Source of the DNA: JAYPUA01 sp038133845 | GTDB lineage: Bacteria > SAR324 > NAC60-12 | Length of the DNA: 64,000 nt | Reading direction: 5' to 3' | Assembly (NCBI GenBank): GCA_038133845.1 | Contig: JAYPUA010000001.1 | Span: 1 to 64,000 of the forward strand | Shown here: piece after piece, positions 41,009-50,045 of the stretch | Numbering within the stretch: the first letter of the stretch is position 1 | Layout: the number at the start of each line of letters is the position of its first letter | The notes under the pieces: model-generated | What the model saw: only the letters and a program-made list of their open reading frames with translations | Databases searched by the model: none | Told to the model about the DNA's origin: nothing | Program-made: the position numbers and the translations under genes

Positions 41009-41764
41009 ATGTCTTTGACGAAAGTTGCATTGGTGACCGGAGCAGGTACTGGCGTGGGGAGAGTTTCTGCTTTGGCTCTGCACCAGGCCGGCTACCACGT
41101 GGTGCTGGTCGGTCGACGAATCGGGCCGCTTGAGGAAACAGCCGCCCAGGCCAGCAATTCGGAGGTGCGACTGTTGCCGATCGCCGCAGATGTCAGCAAC
41201 CAAGAGGCGGTTCAGGCGGTTTTTCGTCAGGTCCGTGAAACGTTTGGGCGGCTGGATGTGCTCTTTAACAATGCCGGAATCGGAGCACCGCCGGTGCCCT
41301 TTGAAGACTTGGCGCTTGAGGATTGGCAGCGCGTTGTGGAGATCAACCTGACGGGCTCGTTTCTCTGTGCACAGGAGGCGATCAAGATCATGAAAGACCA
41401 GACTCCCCGTGGTGGGCGGATCATCAATAACGGCTCCGTCTCTGCCTATGCGCCTCGGCCCAACTCGGCGGCCTACACGGCGACCAAGCACGCGGTCAGT
41501 GGCCTGACCAAGAGCCTTTCGCTTGACGGACGCAAGTACGACATCGCCTGCAGCCAACTCGACATCGGCAATGCCGAGACCCCGATGACGGCCAAGATGA
41601 AGACCGGAATGCCTCAGGCCAACGGAGAGATCCGTCCGGAACCGGTGATGAATCCGGAGCACTGCGGAGAGGCGATCGTGTACATGGCCAACCTGCCCCT
41701 GGATGCCAACGTGCAGTTCATGACGCTGATGGCCACGCAGATGCCCTTCATCGGGAGGGGCTGA
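41009..41764 (+). CDS. Short-chain dehydrogenase/reductase
   Basis: A 251-residue SDR with TGAGTGVG at 10-17, NNAG near 89, a serine in NGSVSAYAPRPNS and YTATK as the catalytic Tyr/Lys pair. The C-terminus (LPLDANVQFMTLMATQMPFIGRG) lacks the usual DGG motif and resembles a subgroup of uncharacterised SDRs with this VQFMTLMATxMPFxGRG ending. Substrate unknown. Probably co-transcribed with the preceding SDR. Ends 5 bases before the convergent Nudix gene. Confidence 0.87.
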   Translation: MSLTKVALVTGAGTGVGRVSALALHQAGYHVVLVGRRIGPLEETAAQASNSEVRLLPIAADVSNQEAVQAVFRQVRETFGRLDVLFNNAGIGAPPVPFEDLALEDWQRVVEINLTGSFLCAQEAIKIMKDQTPRGGRIINNGSVSAYAPRPNSAAYTATKHAVSGLTKSLSLDGRKYDIACSQLDIGNAETPMTAKMKTGMPQANGEIRPEPVMNPEHCGEAIVYMANLPLDANVQFMTLMATQMPFIGRG

Positions 41765-41769
41765 GGACG

Positions 41770-42300
41770 TCAGTCCCGGTCGTAGGATCGGCTGCGGATC
41801 ACCGCAGAGTCCGGATCTCGTCGAAACTCTTCCAGCGCGAAGGTGTGGGAGGGAAAAGCGAGGGAGGTGGCCTCAAGCTGCTTCCAACTGAACAGCTGTA
41901 CGTCCAGGCACTCCGGACCCACCTGAAACACCGGACGCTTTAGCTGTCCGAGAAAGCAGAACATCAGCGTCCCGATGTGCCTCAGGGTGAACTGCGCAAA
42001 CAGCCGCTCGATCTGTACCTCGGCAAAGGTCTCTTCATACATCTCCCGGATCGCCCCCTCCTCCAGAGTCTCCCCACGCTCCAGGAATCCTCCGGGAAGG
42101 CACCACTTGCCCAGGCTGGGCTCAATCGCCCGCTGGCAGAGGAGTACCTGATCTTCCCACATGGCCAGAGTCGTGACGACCACGGCAGGGTTCTGGTAGA
42201 AGATGAAACCGCATTCCAGGCAGACCAGGCGCTCCCGCTGGTCTCCTTCCGGAATGCGAAACTCGGCGGCGGCACCGCACTTGAGACAATGGCGATTCAT
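41770..42300 (-). CDS. Nudix hydrolase with N-terminal zinc ribbon
   Basis: A 176-residue pyrophosphohydrolase. Residues 5-35 form a zinc ribbon (HCLKCG...LVCLECGFIFYQNP), as in NudC-type NADH pyrophosphatases and related proteins. The Nudix box GFLERGETLEEGAIREMYEET fits GX5EX7REUXEE exactly. It lacks the SQPWPFPxS motif of true NudC, so it is more likely an uncharacterised zinc-ribbon Nudix enzyme acting on a nucleotide derivative. ATG 42300 is chosen because the longer frame upstream has no recognisable content. Divergent from cbiL. Confidence 0.88.
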   Translation of the reverse strand: MNRHCLKCGAAAEFRIPEGDQRERLVCLECGFIFYQNPAVVVTTLAMWEDQVLLCQRAIEPSLGKWCLPGGFLERGETLEEGAIREMYEETFAEVQIERLFAQFTLRHIGTLMFCFLGQLKRPVFQVGPECLDVQLFSWKQLEATSLAFPSHTFALEEFRRDPDSAVIRSRSYDRD

Positions 42301-42437
42301 GAACTTGCTCCAGCACAAGGAAATCCGGAAATCTGAACAACCTTGATTATGAGGCCTTCTGCAACAAACACCAACTTCTCCCTCCGACTGGTGGACCTCC
42401 CAGGTCGCTTTTTTGACGCACATTGTCCGAGAGTTCA

Positions 42438-43142
42438 GTGAATCCTGCCTCCGGAACTCTTTACGGCATTGGGGTGGGCCCAGGAGATCCAGAGTTGCTG
42501 ACTCTGAAGGCCTTGCGGCTGATCCACGATTGCCAGGTGCTCGCCTGGCCGGCTCCCGAATCAGGCACCGGGCTGGCTTGGGAGATTGTACGCGGCCACC
42601 TCCGAGAAGACTCCACACAGGAGCGGTTCCCGCTGAGAATGCCCATCTCGGTGGACCCGTTCCCAGCGCAGCAGGCTTACGACGAATCTGCCCGGTTGCT
42701 GGACCGGGAGCTCCGCTCCGGAAAAAGTGTGGGTGTGCTGTGCGAAGGCGATCCGCTGTTCTACGGCTCCTTCATGTACCTGCTGGAGCGACTTTCTGGC
42801 TCCTTCCCGGTAGAGGTGATTCCAGGGGTCTCTTCGCCAATGGCCTGTGCCGCTGCGGCTCGGTGGCCGATGGCATTTCGCAGCGAGCCGTGGACCGTGC
42901 TTCCCGGAACCCTTTCCGAGGACGAGCTGCGGCAACGGCTCCGGCAGCCCGGAGCGTTTGCCTTGATGAAGGTCGGGCGGCACTTCTCCAAGCTTCAGCG
43001 TGTGCTGGAAGAGTTGGGTCTGGCCCAAGACGCCATCTACGTGGAGCACGCCTCTCGTCCGGATCAAAAGGTTGAGCCGCTGCACGAAGTCGAAGCGCAA
43101 GAGGTGCCTTACTTCTCAATGATTCTGCTGCGAAATGCCTGA
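42438..43142 (+). CDS. cbiL: Precorrin-2 C20-methyltransferase (CobI/CbiL)
   Basis: A 234-residue SAM-dependent methyltransferase of corrin ring synthesis. It has GTLYGIGVGPGDPELLTLKALRLI at the N-terminus, the central SVGVLCEGDPLFYGSFMYLLERL, VIPGVSSPMACAAAARWPM and ALMKVGRHFSKLQRVLEELG. GTG 42438 is preferred because a GAGAG element is just upstream and homologues begin here; TTG 42423 is possible. It overlaps the next gene by 8 bases, so the two cobalamin genes are co-translated. Acts in the cytoplasm on precorrin-2 or its cobalt form. Confidence 0.93.
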   Translation: MNPASGTLYGIGVGPGDPELLTLKALRLIHDCQVLAWPAPESGTGLAWEIVRGHLREDSTQERFPLRMPISVDPFPAQQAYDESARLLDRELRSGKSVGVLCEGDPLFYGSFMYLLERLSGSFPVEVIPGVSSPMACAAAARWPMAFRSEPWTVLPGTLSEDELRQRLRQPGAFALMKVGRHFSKLQRVLEELGLAQDAIYVEHASRPDQKVEPLHEVEAQEVPYFSMILLRNA

Positions 43143-44925
43143 ACCGATTGTCTTTTGCCTGAACCCTTCAACACTCCCGCTGGCCCGGAAGATCTCTGCG
43201 CTGCTGGGGGGCAAGGTGCATGGCCCGGCCCGACGGGTGCCGGAGGCTGACGAGACCTTTCACGAGACGACTGCGCATCTACAAGATCTTTTTGCCCAAG
43301 GCCACCCTCTGGTCGGGATCTGCGCTTCCGGAATCCTCATCCGCTCTCTGGCTCCCGTGCTGCAGAGCAAGCACACAGAGCCTCCGGTGCTGGCCATTTC
43401 CGAAGACGGAGGCTCCGTGGTTCCGTTGCTTGGAGGGCACCACGAGGCCAACCAGATGGCCCGCAAGGTCGCCGCGGATCTGGGAGGACACGCGGCGCTG
43501 ACGACGGCCGGAGACGTGCGCTTCGGGATCGCGCTGGACGAGCCTCCGGACGCCCTGGTGCTGGCCAATCCTCAGGACGCAAAGGCCTTCATGGCCGAGC
43601 TGCTCTCCGGAGCCTCGGTCCGCCTTCAGGAGCCACACCCTTGGCTGCTGGAGTCTGCGGTTCCGTGGACTTCGGAGGGGCTGCTGGAGGTTCGGGTCAC
43701 CCCAGAGTCGGTGCCTGGCACTCCCCGGCGGCTGGTGTTTCATCCGAAAACTTTGGCCTTGGGAGTCGGGTGCGAGCGGGGGTGCGAGGTAGAGGAACTG
43801 TGGCAGCTGGTGGAGTCCGTCTTGACCGAGCACCACCTCGCCCCGGAAAGTCTGGCGGGGGTTTTCTCCGTAGACCTGAAGGCTGATGAGCCCGCGGTGC
43901 ATGAACTGGCGGAGCGTCTGGGGGCTCCGGCTCGCTTCTTTCCAGCGGCAGTGCTGGAGCAGGAGACGCCAAGGCTGCAGAACCCTTCGGAGCGGGTGTT
44001 CCGGGAGGTCGGATGCCATGGCGTGGCGGAGGGCGCCGCACTTGCTGCAGTGGGGATCGCCGGAGCGTTGCGTGTGCCCAAGCGAAAGTCTCGCCGGGCA
44101 ACCTGTGCGCTGGCTCAGGCTCCGGAGCCTCTGGATGCGCAGCTGCCGGGGGCCGCTTGTGGAGTGCTCTCCGTTGTCGGAACGGGTCCCGGCTCGGTGC
44201 AGTGGCGTCTGCCAGAGACGGTGCAGTGGCTCCAGGAGGCAACGGACTGGGTGGGCTACACTCTGTATCTTGAGTTGGTGGAAGACCTCCGGACCCGGCA
44301 GGAACGGCATGAATTTCCGCTGGGAGCAGAGATCGAGCGTGTCCGGCACGCGCTCGACCTGGCGGCATCCGGAAAGAAAGTGGCGCTGATTTCCTCTGGA
44401 GATCCCGGAATTTACGCCATGGCCACGCTGGTCTTTGAGCTGCTGGAGCGCGAAGCTCAGAGCGCGTGGAGGCGTGTCCGGGTCCGCGTTGGTCCTGGGA
44501 TCTCTGCGATGCAGGCGGCGGCAGCACGAGTGGGCGCTCCTCTGGGACACGACTTTTGTGCGATTTCCCTCTCCGACTTGCTGACACCACGTGAGGTCAT
44601 CCTGGAGCGTTTGCACGCAGCCGCTTCCGGGGACTTCGTCACAGCGCTCTACAACCCGGTCTCACAGCGTCGGACGGAGCTGCTGGGCCGGGCTCGTGAT
44701 CTGTTCCTGCAGTATCGCTCTGCCGAGACTCCGGTGGTGCTGGCGCGCAGTCTGGGACGTCCGGAGGAGCAAATCCGCATTGTCCGGTTGGAGCAGCTAG
44801 AGGCCGCGGAAGTGGACATGCTGACGGTCGTCTTGATCGGAGCCCGGAACACCCGTGAACTCTGCAGTGGTGCGAACGCGCCGCACGTCTTCACCCCACG
44901 CGGCTACGAGCGCAAGTCTGCTTGA
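43135..44925 (+). CDS. Fusion of CbiG (cobalt-precorrin-5A hydrolase) and CobJ/CbiH (precorrin-3B C17-methyltransferase)
   Basis: A 596-residue bifunctional B12 enzyme. The N-terminal ~320 residues are CbiG: GICASGILIRSLAPVL, VLAISEDGGSVVPLLGGHHEANQMARKVA, and the C-terminal CbiG domain LALGVGCERGCEVEELWQLVE...FSVDLKADEPAVHELAERL. From about residue 345 the CobJ/CbiH methyltransferase begins: LSVVGTGPGSVQWRLPETV, VALISSGDPGIYAMATLVFELL, VRVGPGISAMQAAAARVGAPLGHDFCAISLSDLLTP, FVTALYNPVSQRR. CbiG opens the ring in the anaerobic route and CbiH performs ring contraction, so the presence of CbiG suggests the early-cobalt pathway. The linker near 320-345 is short. Overlaps cbiL. Confidence 0.94.
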   Translation: MPEPIVFCLNPSTLPLARKISALLGGKVHGPARRVPEADETFHETTAHLQDLFAQGHPLVGICASGILIRSLAPVLQSKHTEPPVLAISEDGGSVVPLLGGHHEANQMARKVAADLGGHAALTTAGDVRFGIALDEPPDALVLANPQDAKAFMAELLSGASVRLQEPHPWLLESAVPWTSEGLLEVRVTPESVPGTPRRLVFHPKTLALGVGCERGCEVEELWQLVESVLTEHHLAPESLAGVFSVDLKADEPAVHELAERLGAPARFFPAAVLEQETPRLQNPSERVFREVGCHGVAEGAALAAVGIAGALRVPKRKSRRATCALAQAPEPLDAQLPGAACGVLSVVGTGPGSVQWRLPETVQWLQEATDWVGYTLYLELVEDLRTRQERHEFPLGAEIERVRHALDLAASGKKVALISSGDPGIYAMATLVFELLEREAQSAWRRVRVRVGPGISAMQAAAARVGAPLGHDFCAISLSDLLTPREVILERLHAAASGDFVTALYNPVSQRRTELLGRARDLFLQYRSAETPVVLARSLGRPEEQIRIVRLEQLEAAEVDMLTVVLIGARNTRELCSGANAPHVFTPRGYERKSA

Positions 44926-44950
44926 CCATTCGCCTTCGAAAAGGAACTCC

Positions 44951-45598
44951 ATGGCCCTTGCCCTGTTTGATCTGGACTACACGATCCTCAATGGAGACAC
45001 CGAACGCCTCTGGGCGGTCCGGCAGATCGAGCTGGGGCTTTGGGGTGAAGACGTTTTGCTGCGCCTCAACGAGTACGATGAGGATTATGCCGCAGGTCGT
45101 CTGGATCTGCGCGAGTACATGCGCTACTATTTCACTCCGCATCAAACCCACCCCAGAGCACTGATGGAGCAGGAGCGTGATCGCTTCCTGGAGGAGGAGG
45201 TGCGTCCCAGACTGCGTCTCTCCCGACGGGTGCAGTGGCATCGGGAACGGCAGGATGAGCTGGTCCTGATCACTGCCTCATCAGCGTTCACCGGACACGC
45301 GGTGGCTCGCATGCTCGATTTTTCCTACTCGCTGGCGACAGAGATCGAGGTGGGTCCGGAAGGATTTACCGGGGAGATTGTGGGCACGCCCTGCTTCCGG
45401 GAGAACAAGCTGGTCTGTCTGCAGCATCTGCTGGAGGAGCAGAACTGGAGCCTGGAGGAGAGCTGGGGCTATAGCGACTCGCTCAACGACCTTCCGCTAC
45501 TGGAAGCGGTCACGCATCCTGTGCTGGTCACGCCGGACCCGAGTCTGGAAGCGATTGGGAAAGAGAGAGGCTGGGAGGTGCTGCAGGACTTGCGCTGA
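44951..45598 (+). CDS. HAD-superfamily phosphatase, subfamily IB (SerB-like)
   Basis: A 215-residue phosphatase. The nucleophile motif is FDLDYTILNGDTE at residues 6-18, motif II LVLITASSAFTG, and motif III ENKLVCLQHLL...YSDSLNDLPLLEAV. Relatives are often annotated as phosphoserine phosphatase-like or histidinol-phosphatase-like enzymes. The substrate is not determinable. AAGGA five bases before the ATG fixes the start. Located 25 bases after the cobalamin fusion gene, and followed by a hairpin, so it is probably the last gene of that transcript. Confidence 0.9.
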   Translation: MALALFDLDYTILNGDTERLWAVRQIELGLWGEDVLLRLNEYDEDYAAGRLDLREYMRYYFTPHQTHPRALMEQERDRFLEEEVRPRLRLSRRVQWHRERQDELVLITASSAFTGHAVARMLDFSYSLATEIEVGPEGFTGEIVGTPCFRENKLVCLQHLLEEQNWSLEESWGYSDSLNDLPLLEAVTHPVLVTPDPSLEAIGKERGWEVLQDLR

Positions 45599-45600
45599 GG

Positions 45601-45626
45601 AAGGAAGGGCCAAAAGGCCCTTCCTT
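45601..45626 (+). terminator. Perfect GC-rich hairpin, terminator-like
   Basis: An 11-bp perfect stem (arm AAGGAAGGGCC) with an AAAA tetraloop, two bases after the HAD gene stop. There is no T-tract downstream. The symmetry means it could act on either strand, but only the forward transcript ends here. Confidence 0.65.
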
Positions 45627-45872
45627 GTACAAACAGACCTCCTGAAAGGCCTGCCTGTAGGGACATTAGGGACAAAGCAATCCTGATGCCATAGCCGGGA
45701 AATGTGATTCTCAAACGCGAGAACGCTGCTGGAGTCCGCAAGTTTGAAGCCGGAGCGCAGCTTCGGCACACTTATTGGAAATTGAGGCGATGAAGTATAT
45801 TTTCCCCATGAAGCGAACTCCGGGGGCCGCCCCACTCGCTTTGGATCAACCAAAGACAGGATGTCAGCACTC

Positions 45873-46781
45873 ATGAAACATCGACGTTTTTTCGGAGCCC
45901 TGCTCGCCGCACTGCTTTTCACCGCACCTCTGAACGCCAAATCCATAGAGAGCTTCCGTGGTCAGTACCAAGCCGCCTTGCTGTTGGATGTCGACAGCGG
46001 AAAACAGTTGGTGGCTCAGGACATTCACCGCCAGATTTACCCGGCCTCCGTGGTCAAGATGATGGTGGCTCTGCTGACTTTGGAAGATGTTGAGTCCGGG
46101 AGGGTGAGTTGGAAGGACACCGTGACGGTGTCCAAATGGGCCAGCCGGATTGGAGGGAGTCAGGTCTACCTCAAGCAGGGAGAACGCTTTGCTCTGCATG
46201 AGTTGATGAAGGCGATGGTGATCAGCTCGGCCAATGATGCCGCTGTGGCGATTGCCGAGCATCTGGAGGGATCTCAGGAGGATTTTGTCAAGCGGATGAA
46301 CGCTCGGGCGGGAGAGCTCGGCATGCAACACACGCAGTTCCAAACTCCGCATGGGCTGCCTCCCAGCCGCAGACGCAAGCAGAAGGCAGACGTGACCACG
46401 GTCTTTGACCTCTCGCTGCTAGCCTCCGAACTGCTGAAGCATCCACGCTACTTCGAGTGGTCTTCCACCCGGCTCGATTCGTTCCGGCGGGGAACCTTTC
46501 AACTTCTCAATACAAACCACCGCCTGTTGCGCAGCTACCCGGGAATGGACGGCATGAAGACCGGATACTACTCCAAGGCGGGCTTCAACCTGGTGGCAAC
46601 CGCCAAGCGTGGAGACACCCGGCTGCTCTCGATTGTGGTGGGAGCCCGCAACGCCAAGACCCGCAACCGGATCATCGCCTCGCTGCTGGATTCCGGATTT
46701 GAGCAACTGCAGCCCGCTCAGGATTCCAAAGATGCGGCCGCAATCCGCTCTGGAACCGCAAACGCAGTGGCCAGTCGCTAA
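45873..46781 (+). CDS. D-alanyl-D-alanine carboxypeptidase (PBP5/6-type)
   Basis: A 302-residue low-molecular-mass penicillin-binding protein. Signal peptide 1-22 (ending PLNA). Active-site motifs are S59-V-V-K62 (ASVVKMM), S119-A-N121 and K229-T-G (GMKTGYYSKAGFN). It removes the terminal D-Ala from peptidoglycan pentapeptides in the periplasm. The C-terminal beta domain and amphipathic anchor of E. coli PBP5 are missing, so it may be soluble. ATG 45861 is an alternative start giving four extra residues. Convergent with mpl. Confidence 0.92.
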   Translation: MKHRRFFGALLAALLFTAPLNAKSIESFRGQYQAALLLDVDSGKQLVAQDIHRQIYPASVVKMMVALLTLEDVESGRVSWKDTVTVSKWASRIGGSQVYLKQGERFALHELMKAMVISSANDAAVAIAEHLEGSQEDFVKRMNARAGELGMQHTQFQTPHGLPPSRRRKQKADVTTVFDLSLLASELLKHPRYFEWSSTRLDSFRRGTFQLLNTNHRLLRSYPGMDGMKTGYYSKAGFNLVATAKRGDTRLLSIVVGARNAKTRNRIIASLLDSGFEQLQPAQDSKDAAAIRSGTANAVASR

Positions 46782-46800
46782 GCAGGCAAAGCATCCTCTG

Positions 46801-48222
46801 TCAACGGGCGGATTCCAAGGCTGTCAGCAGCTTTTCGTGAATTCCTCCGAATCCGCCGTTGCTCATCACAATCACCACGTCTCCAGAGCGGACCTGCCCC
46901 TTCAACCGCCCGACGATCTCTTCCGGACCAGCGAGGGCCCAGGCTTCTGTTCCCTGCCTCCGGAGTCCCTCACAGACCTCCTGCAGATTCAGCCTCTGAT
47001 CCACAGGGACCTTTTCCTGCCGATGCGGTGTGCTGAAGAGGGCAAAGTTTGCGTTCCGGAAGGCCTGCCCGAGTTCACGCTGATGCACATTGATCACGCT
47101 GGTATTGGAGCGCGGCTCGAACACCGCAAACACCCGCGCCTCCGGATGCTTGAGGCGCAGGGCCGCGAGCGTCTCCCGAATGGCCGTGGGGTGGTGGGCA
47201 AAGTCATCATAGACCCAAACCCCTCCGGAAATGCCCCTCAGCTCCAGCCGACGCTTGATTCCCTGAAACGCTGAAAGCGCTGCCTGGATTTCGTCATCAT
47301 CCAAGCCGTTGTGGCGGGCGAGCACGAGCACTCCAAGCGCATTGCGGACGTTGTGCTCTCCCAGTAGCGGAATCCAGAACTCCGAGCTTCCTGCGGATGA
47401 TTCGACCTGGAAACGCGTTCCGGAGACCTCGCTGCGCAACTCCAGGGTCAGCTCGCTTGCCCGGACCTCACAGCCTTGCCCGAACCCGAAGGTCACAACG
47501 GGAGAATAGGCGTGCTCGAGCACGAGGCGCAGGTTGGGGTCATCGCCATTTGCGGCGATCAGGCCATTCCGAGGGACGAGGCGCAGCATCCAGCGGAAGG
47601 AGCGCAGGATGTCCTCCAGCGAGGCGAAGATGTCGGCGTGATCGAACTCCAGGTTGTTGAGGATGAGCTGATCCGGAAGGTAGTGAAAGAACTTGGACCG
47701 CTTGTCGAAAAATGCGGTGTCGTATTCGTCTCCCTCTGTGATGAAGAACCCGCCCTTTCCTTCACGGCAGCTGGTTTTCAGGTTTTCTGCAATTCCTCCA
47801 ATCAGAAAGCCCGGATCCCGTCCGGCATGCAGGAACGTCCAGGCCAGCAGCGAGGTCGTTGTGGTCTTGCCGTGAGTGCCGGCAACCACCAGCGAGGTGT
47901 TCCCCCGGATGAAGTGTTCCTTGAGCAACTCCGCCATGGAGACGTAGCGCAGTTTGCGCTCCAGGGCCGCCTCAACCTCCGGGTTTCCCCGGGAGAGTGC
48001 GTTGCCGATGACCAGGAGGTCCAGGCGCTCCGGGAGATTCTCTGCCGCGTAACCGGAGGCAACCGGGATGCCTTCCGATGCCAGCAGGTCGCTCATTGGA
48101 GGATAGACGTTCTCGTCCGAGCCGGTGATGCGGAGTCCTCTGCGATGCAGCAAAACAGCGAGAGAGGCCATCGCCGTTCCGCAGATTCCGGAGAAGTGGA
48201 TGTGTTCGGGTGACGTATTCAC
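46801..48222 (-). CDS. mpl: UDP-N-acetylmuramate:L-alanyl-gamma-D-glutamyl-meso-diaminopimelate ligase
   Basis: A 473-residue Mur-type ligase that recycles murein tripeptide onto UDP-MurNAc. It has an N-terminal Rossmann domain (HFSGICGTAMASLAVLLHRRGLRITGSDENVYPPMSDLL), the ATP loop VVAGTHGKTTTTSLLAW, the family-specific EGDEYDTAFFDKRSKFFHYLP, and a C-terminal domain with VYDDFAHHPTAIRETLAALR and FEPRSNTS. GTG 48222 is chosen because it follows the dut stop and fits homologues. Extending to 48309 would overlap dut by 65 bases. Indicates a Gram-negative cell-wall recycling pathway. Confidence 0.93.
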   Translation of the reverse strand: MNTSPEHIHFSGICGTAMASLAVLLHRRGLRITGSDENVYPPMSDLLASEGIPVASGYAAENLPERLDLLVIGNALSRGNPEVEAALERKLRYVSMAELLKEHFIRGNTSLVVAGTHGKTTTTSLLAWTFLHAGRDPGFLIGGIAENLKTSCREGKGGFFITEGDEYDTAFFDKRSKFFHYLPDQLILNNLEFDHADIFASLEDILRSFRWMLRLVPRNGLIAANGDDPNLRLVLEHAYSPVVTFGFGQGCEVRASELTLELRSEVSGTRFQVESSAGSSEFWIPLLGEHNVRNALGVLVLARHNGLDDDEIQAALSAFQGIKRRLELRGISGGVWVYDDFAHHPTAIRETLAALRLKHPEARVFAVFEPRSNTSVINVHQRELGQAFRNANFALFSTPHRQEKVPVDQRLNLQEVCEGLRRQGTEAWALAGPEEIVGRLKGQVRSGDVVIVMSNGGFGGIHEKLLTALESAR

Positions 48223-48244
48223 GAAATGGAATTCAGAAAAAATT

Positions 48245-48682
48245 TCAATGAGTTCCTGTGCTGCCAAAGCCTCCGGAACCGCGCACGGAGCCCTCAAGGT
48301 CTTCGACAATCTCCACAGTGCAAGGCTCCTGCTTGCGGACGATCAACTGGGCGATGCGCTGTCCGAGTAGAGCCTGTGCGGCTTCGGAGGCGTTTGCGGA
48401 GCCAAGGTAGCGCAGCGGGACGAGGATGCGCCCGCGATAGTCCGGGTCGATGATCCCGATGCTGTTGGCGAGCATGAAGTCGGTCTTGATGATGCTGGAG
48501 CGGGGGACCACCTCGGTGTAGAATCCGGGCTCGGGCTGCACCGAAATGCCGGTGTCGAACAGGAAGACGTCCGAGGTCTTCTGCTCGACACCATACGCGG
48601 TCAGGTCGAGCCCGGCATCGGAGGCATGTCCTCGGGTCGGAGCAACCACCTCCGGGCCGTGGAGTTTGATTTTCAGGTGCAT
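48245..48682 (-). CDS. dut: Deoxyuridine 5'-triphosphate nucleotidohydrolase
   Basis: A 145-residue trimeric dUTPase that keeps uracil out of DNA and supplies dUMP. The five family motifs are seen: HASDAGLDLTAY, VPRSSIIKT, GIIDPDYRGRILVPL, GQRIAQLIV, and the C-terminal glycine-rich arm GSGGFGSTG. ATG 48682 preferred; a TTG two codons upstream is possible. Lies between trmFO and mpl on the same strand with short gaps (25 and 22 bases), so the three are likely co-transcribed. Confidence 0.96.
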   Translation of the reverse strand: MHLKIKLHGPEVVAPTRGHASDAGLDLTAYGVEQKTSDVFLFDTGISVQPEPGFYTEVVPRSSIIKTDFMLANSIGIIDPDYRGRILVPLRYLGSANASEAAQALLGQRIAQLIVRKQEPCTVEIVEDLEGSVRGSGGFGSTGTH

Positions 48683-48707
48683 GGTCAAGGCTTGAGGGGT
48701 TTCAGGT

Positions 48708-50045
48708 TCAGGCGCTTTGGGGCAGCTCCAACCGTTCGTGCATGAGGTTCAGGGCGCGCTGAGCGTAGAACGCCTTTTTCTGGGCCTTGGGAACCTTGCG
48801 CTCCGGAGGATCCAGCAGCCCAAAGTTGGCATTCATCGGCTGGAAGGTGTCCGGACGGGACTCCGTGATGTAGCGCAGGAGGGCTCCCATCATGGTGGAG
48901 GGCGGCGGGGGGATCTCGTCCCGACCTTCCAGGCGGGCGGCGATCTGGCGGGCGGCGACGATCCCGGTGGAGGTGGACTCCATGTAGCCTTCCACTCCGG
49001 TGAGTTGGCCGGCAAAGAAGAGCCGGGGCTCGGTGCGCAGGTGCAGCCTGGAGGTCAGGAGCTTGGGGCTGTGAATGAAGGTGTTGCGGTGAATGGAACC
49101 CAGCCGGACAAACTCGGCGTTTTGCAGTCCAGGGATCATCCGGAAGACCTGCTGCTGAGCAGTCCAGGTCATCTTGGTCTGAAATCCAACAAGGTTGTAG
49201 AGACTCCCCACCGCATTTTCCTGCCGGAGTTGGACCACCGCGTGGAAGTGAGCCCCGGTCTCCGGATGTGCCAGCCCGACCGGCTTCATGGGCCCGAAGC
49301 GCAGAGTGTCCACCCCACGCTCGGCCATCACCTCAATCGGGAGACAGCCTTCAAACGGCCGGAGGTCTTCAAACTGATGCATCGGCACCTTGTCTGCCTG
49401 CAGAATTGCCTGGATGAACGCCTCGTATTCGGACGGACTCATTGGGCAGTTCAGGTAGTCGGCGTCTCCCTTGTTGTAGCGCGAGGCCCGGAAGGCGATG
49501 CCGAGGTCGATGGATTCTGCCAGAACGACCGGGGCGATGGCATCGTAGAACGAGAGGGTATCGACACCGAGTAGCTGCTGCAGTGACTCCGCCAGCGCCT
49601 CGGAGGTCAGCGGTCCGGTGGCCATCAAGACAATGTCATGCCGCTCCAGCAGGGCCTGCAGGCTCGTGACCTCCTCCCGGCACAGCCGGATGCGTGGATG
49701 GGCCTCCAGACGTTCCGTGATGTGCTGAGAGAACGGTTCACGGTCAATCGCCAAGGCTTGGCCTGCCGGGACGGAGAAGCGCTCTCCGGCTTCCAGGATG
49801 AGGGAGTCGTGCAACGCCATTTCCGCTTTAAGCAACCCATGGGCATTCTCGACGGAGCGGCTTTTGAAGGAGTTGCTGCAGACCAGCTCTGCACATCCGG
49901 AGGTCTGGTGTGCCGGTGTCATCCGGGCAGGGCGCATTTCGTACAGGCAGACCGAATGACCTGCCTGGGCCACTTGCCAGGCGGCCTCCGAGCCGGCGAG
50001 TCCGGCCCCAACAACGGCGACGGGAAAGTGGGAGTGAGTGGGCAT
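48708..50045 (-). CDS. trmFO: Folate/FAD-dependent tRNA (uracil-54-C5)-methyltransferase TrmFO
   Basis: A 445-residue flavoprotein that makes ribothymidine-54 in tRNA using methylene-tetrahydrofolate. It has FAD motif VAVVGAGLAGSEAAWQVAQAG, the family block YEMRPARMTPAHQTSGCAELVCSNSFKS (with the conserved cysteines), PFEGCLPIEVMAERGVDTLRFGPMKPVGL and LFFAGQLTGVEGYMESTSTGIVAA. ATG 50045 (MPTHSHFPVAVVGAG) is chosen over the upstream extension. Normal length. Divergent from a small secreted protein gene. Confidence 0.96.
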   Translation of the reverse strand: MPTHSHFPVAVVGAGLAGSEAAWQVAQAGHSVCLYEMRPARMTPAHQTSGCAELVCSNSFKSRSVENAHGLLKAEMALHDSLILEAGERFSVPAGQALAIDREPFSQHITERLEAHPRIRLCREEVTSLQALLERHDIVLMATGPLTSEALAESLQQLLGVDTLSFYDAIAPVVLAESIDLGIAFRASRYNKGDADYLNCPMSPSEYEAFIQAILQADKVPMHQFEDLRPFEGCLPIEVMAERGVDTLRFGPMKPVGLAHPETGAHFHAVVQLRQENAVGSLYNLVGFQTKMTWTAQQQVFRMIPGLQNAEFVRLGSIHRNTFIHSPKLLTSRLHLRTEPRLFFAGQLTGVEGYMESTSTGIVAARQIAARLEGRDEIPPPPSTMMGALLRYITESRPDTFQPMNANFGLLDPPERKVPKAQKKAFYAQRALNLMHERLELPQSA

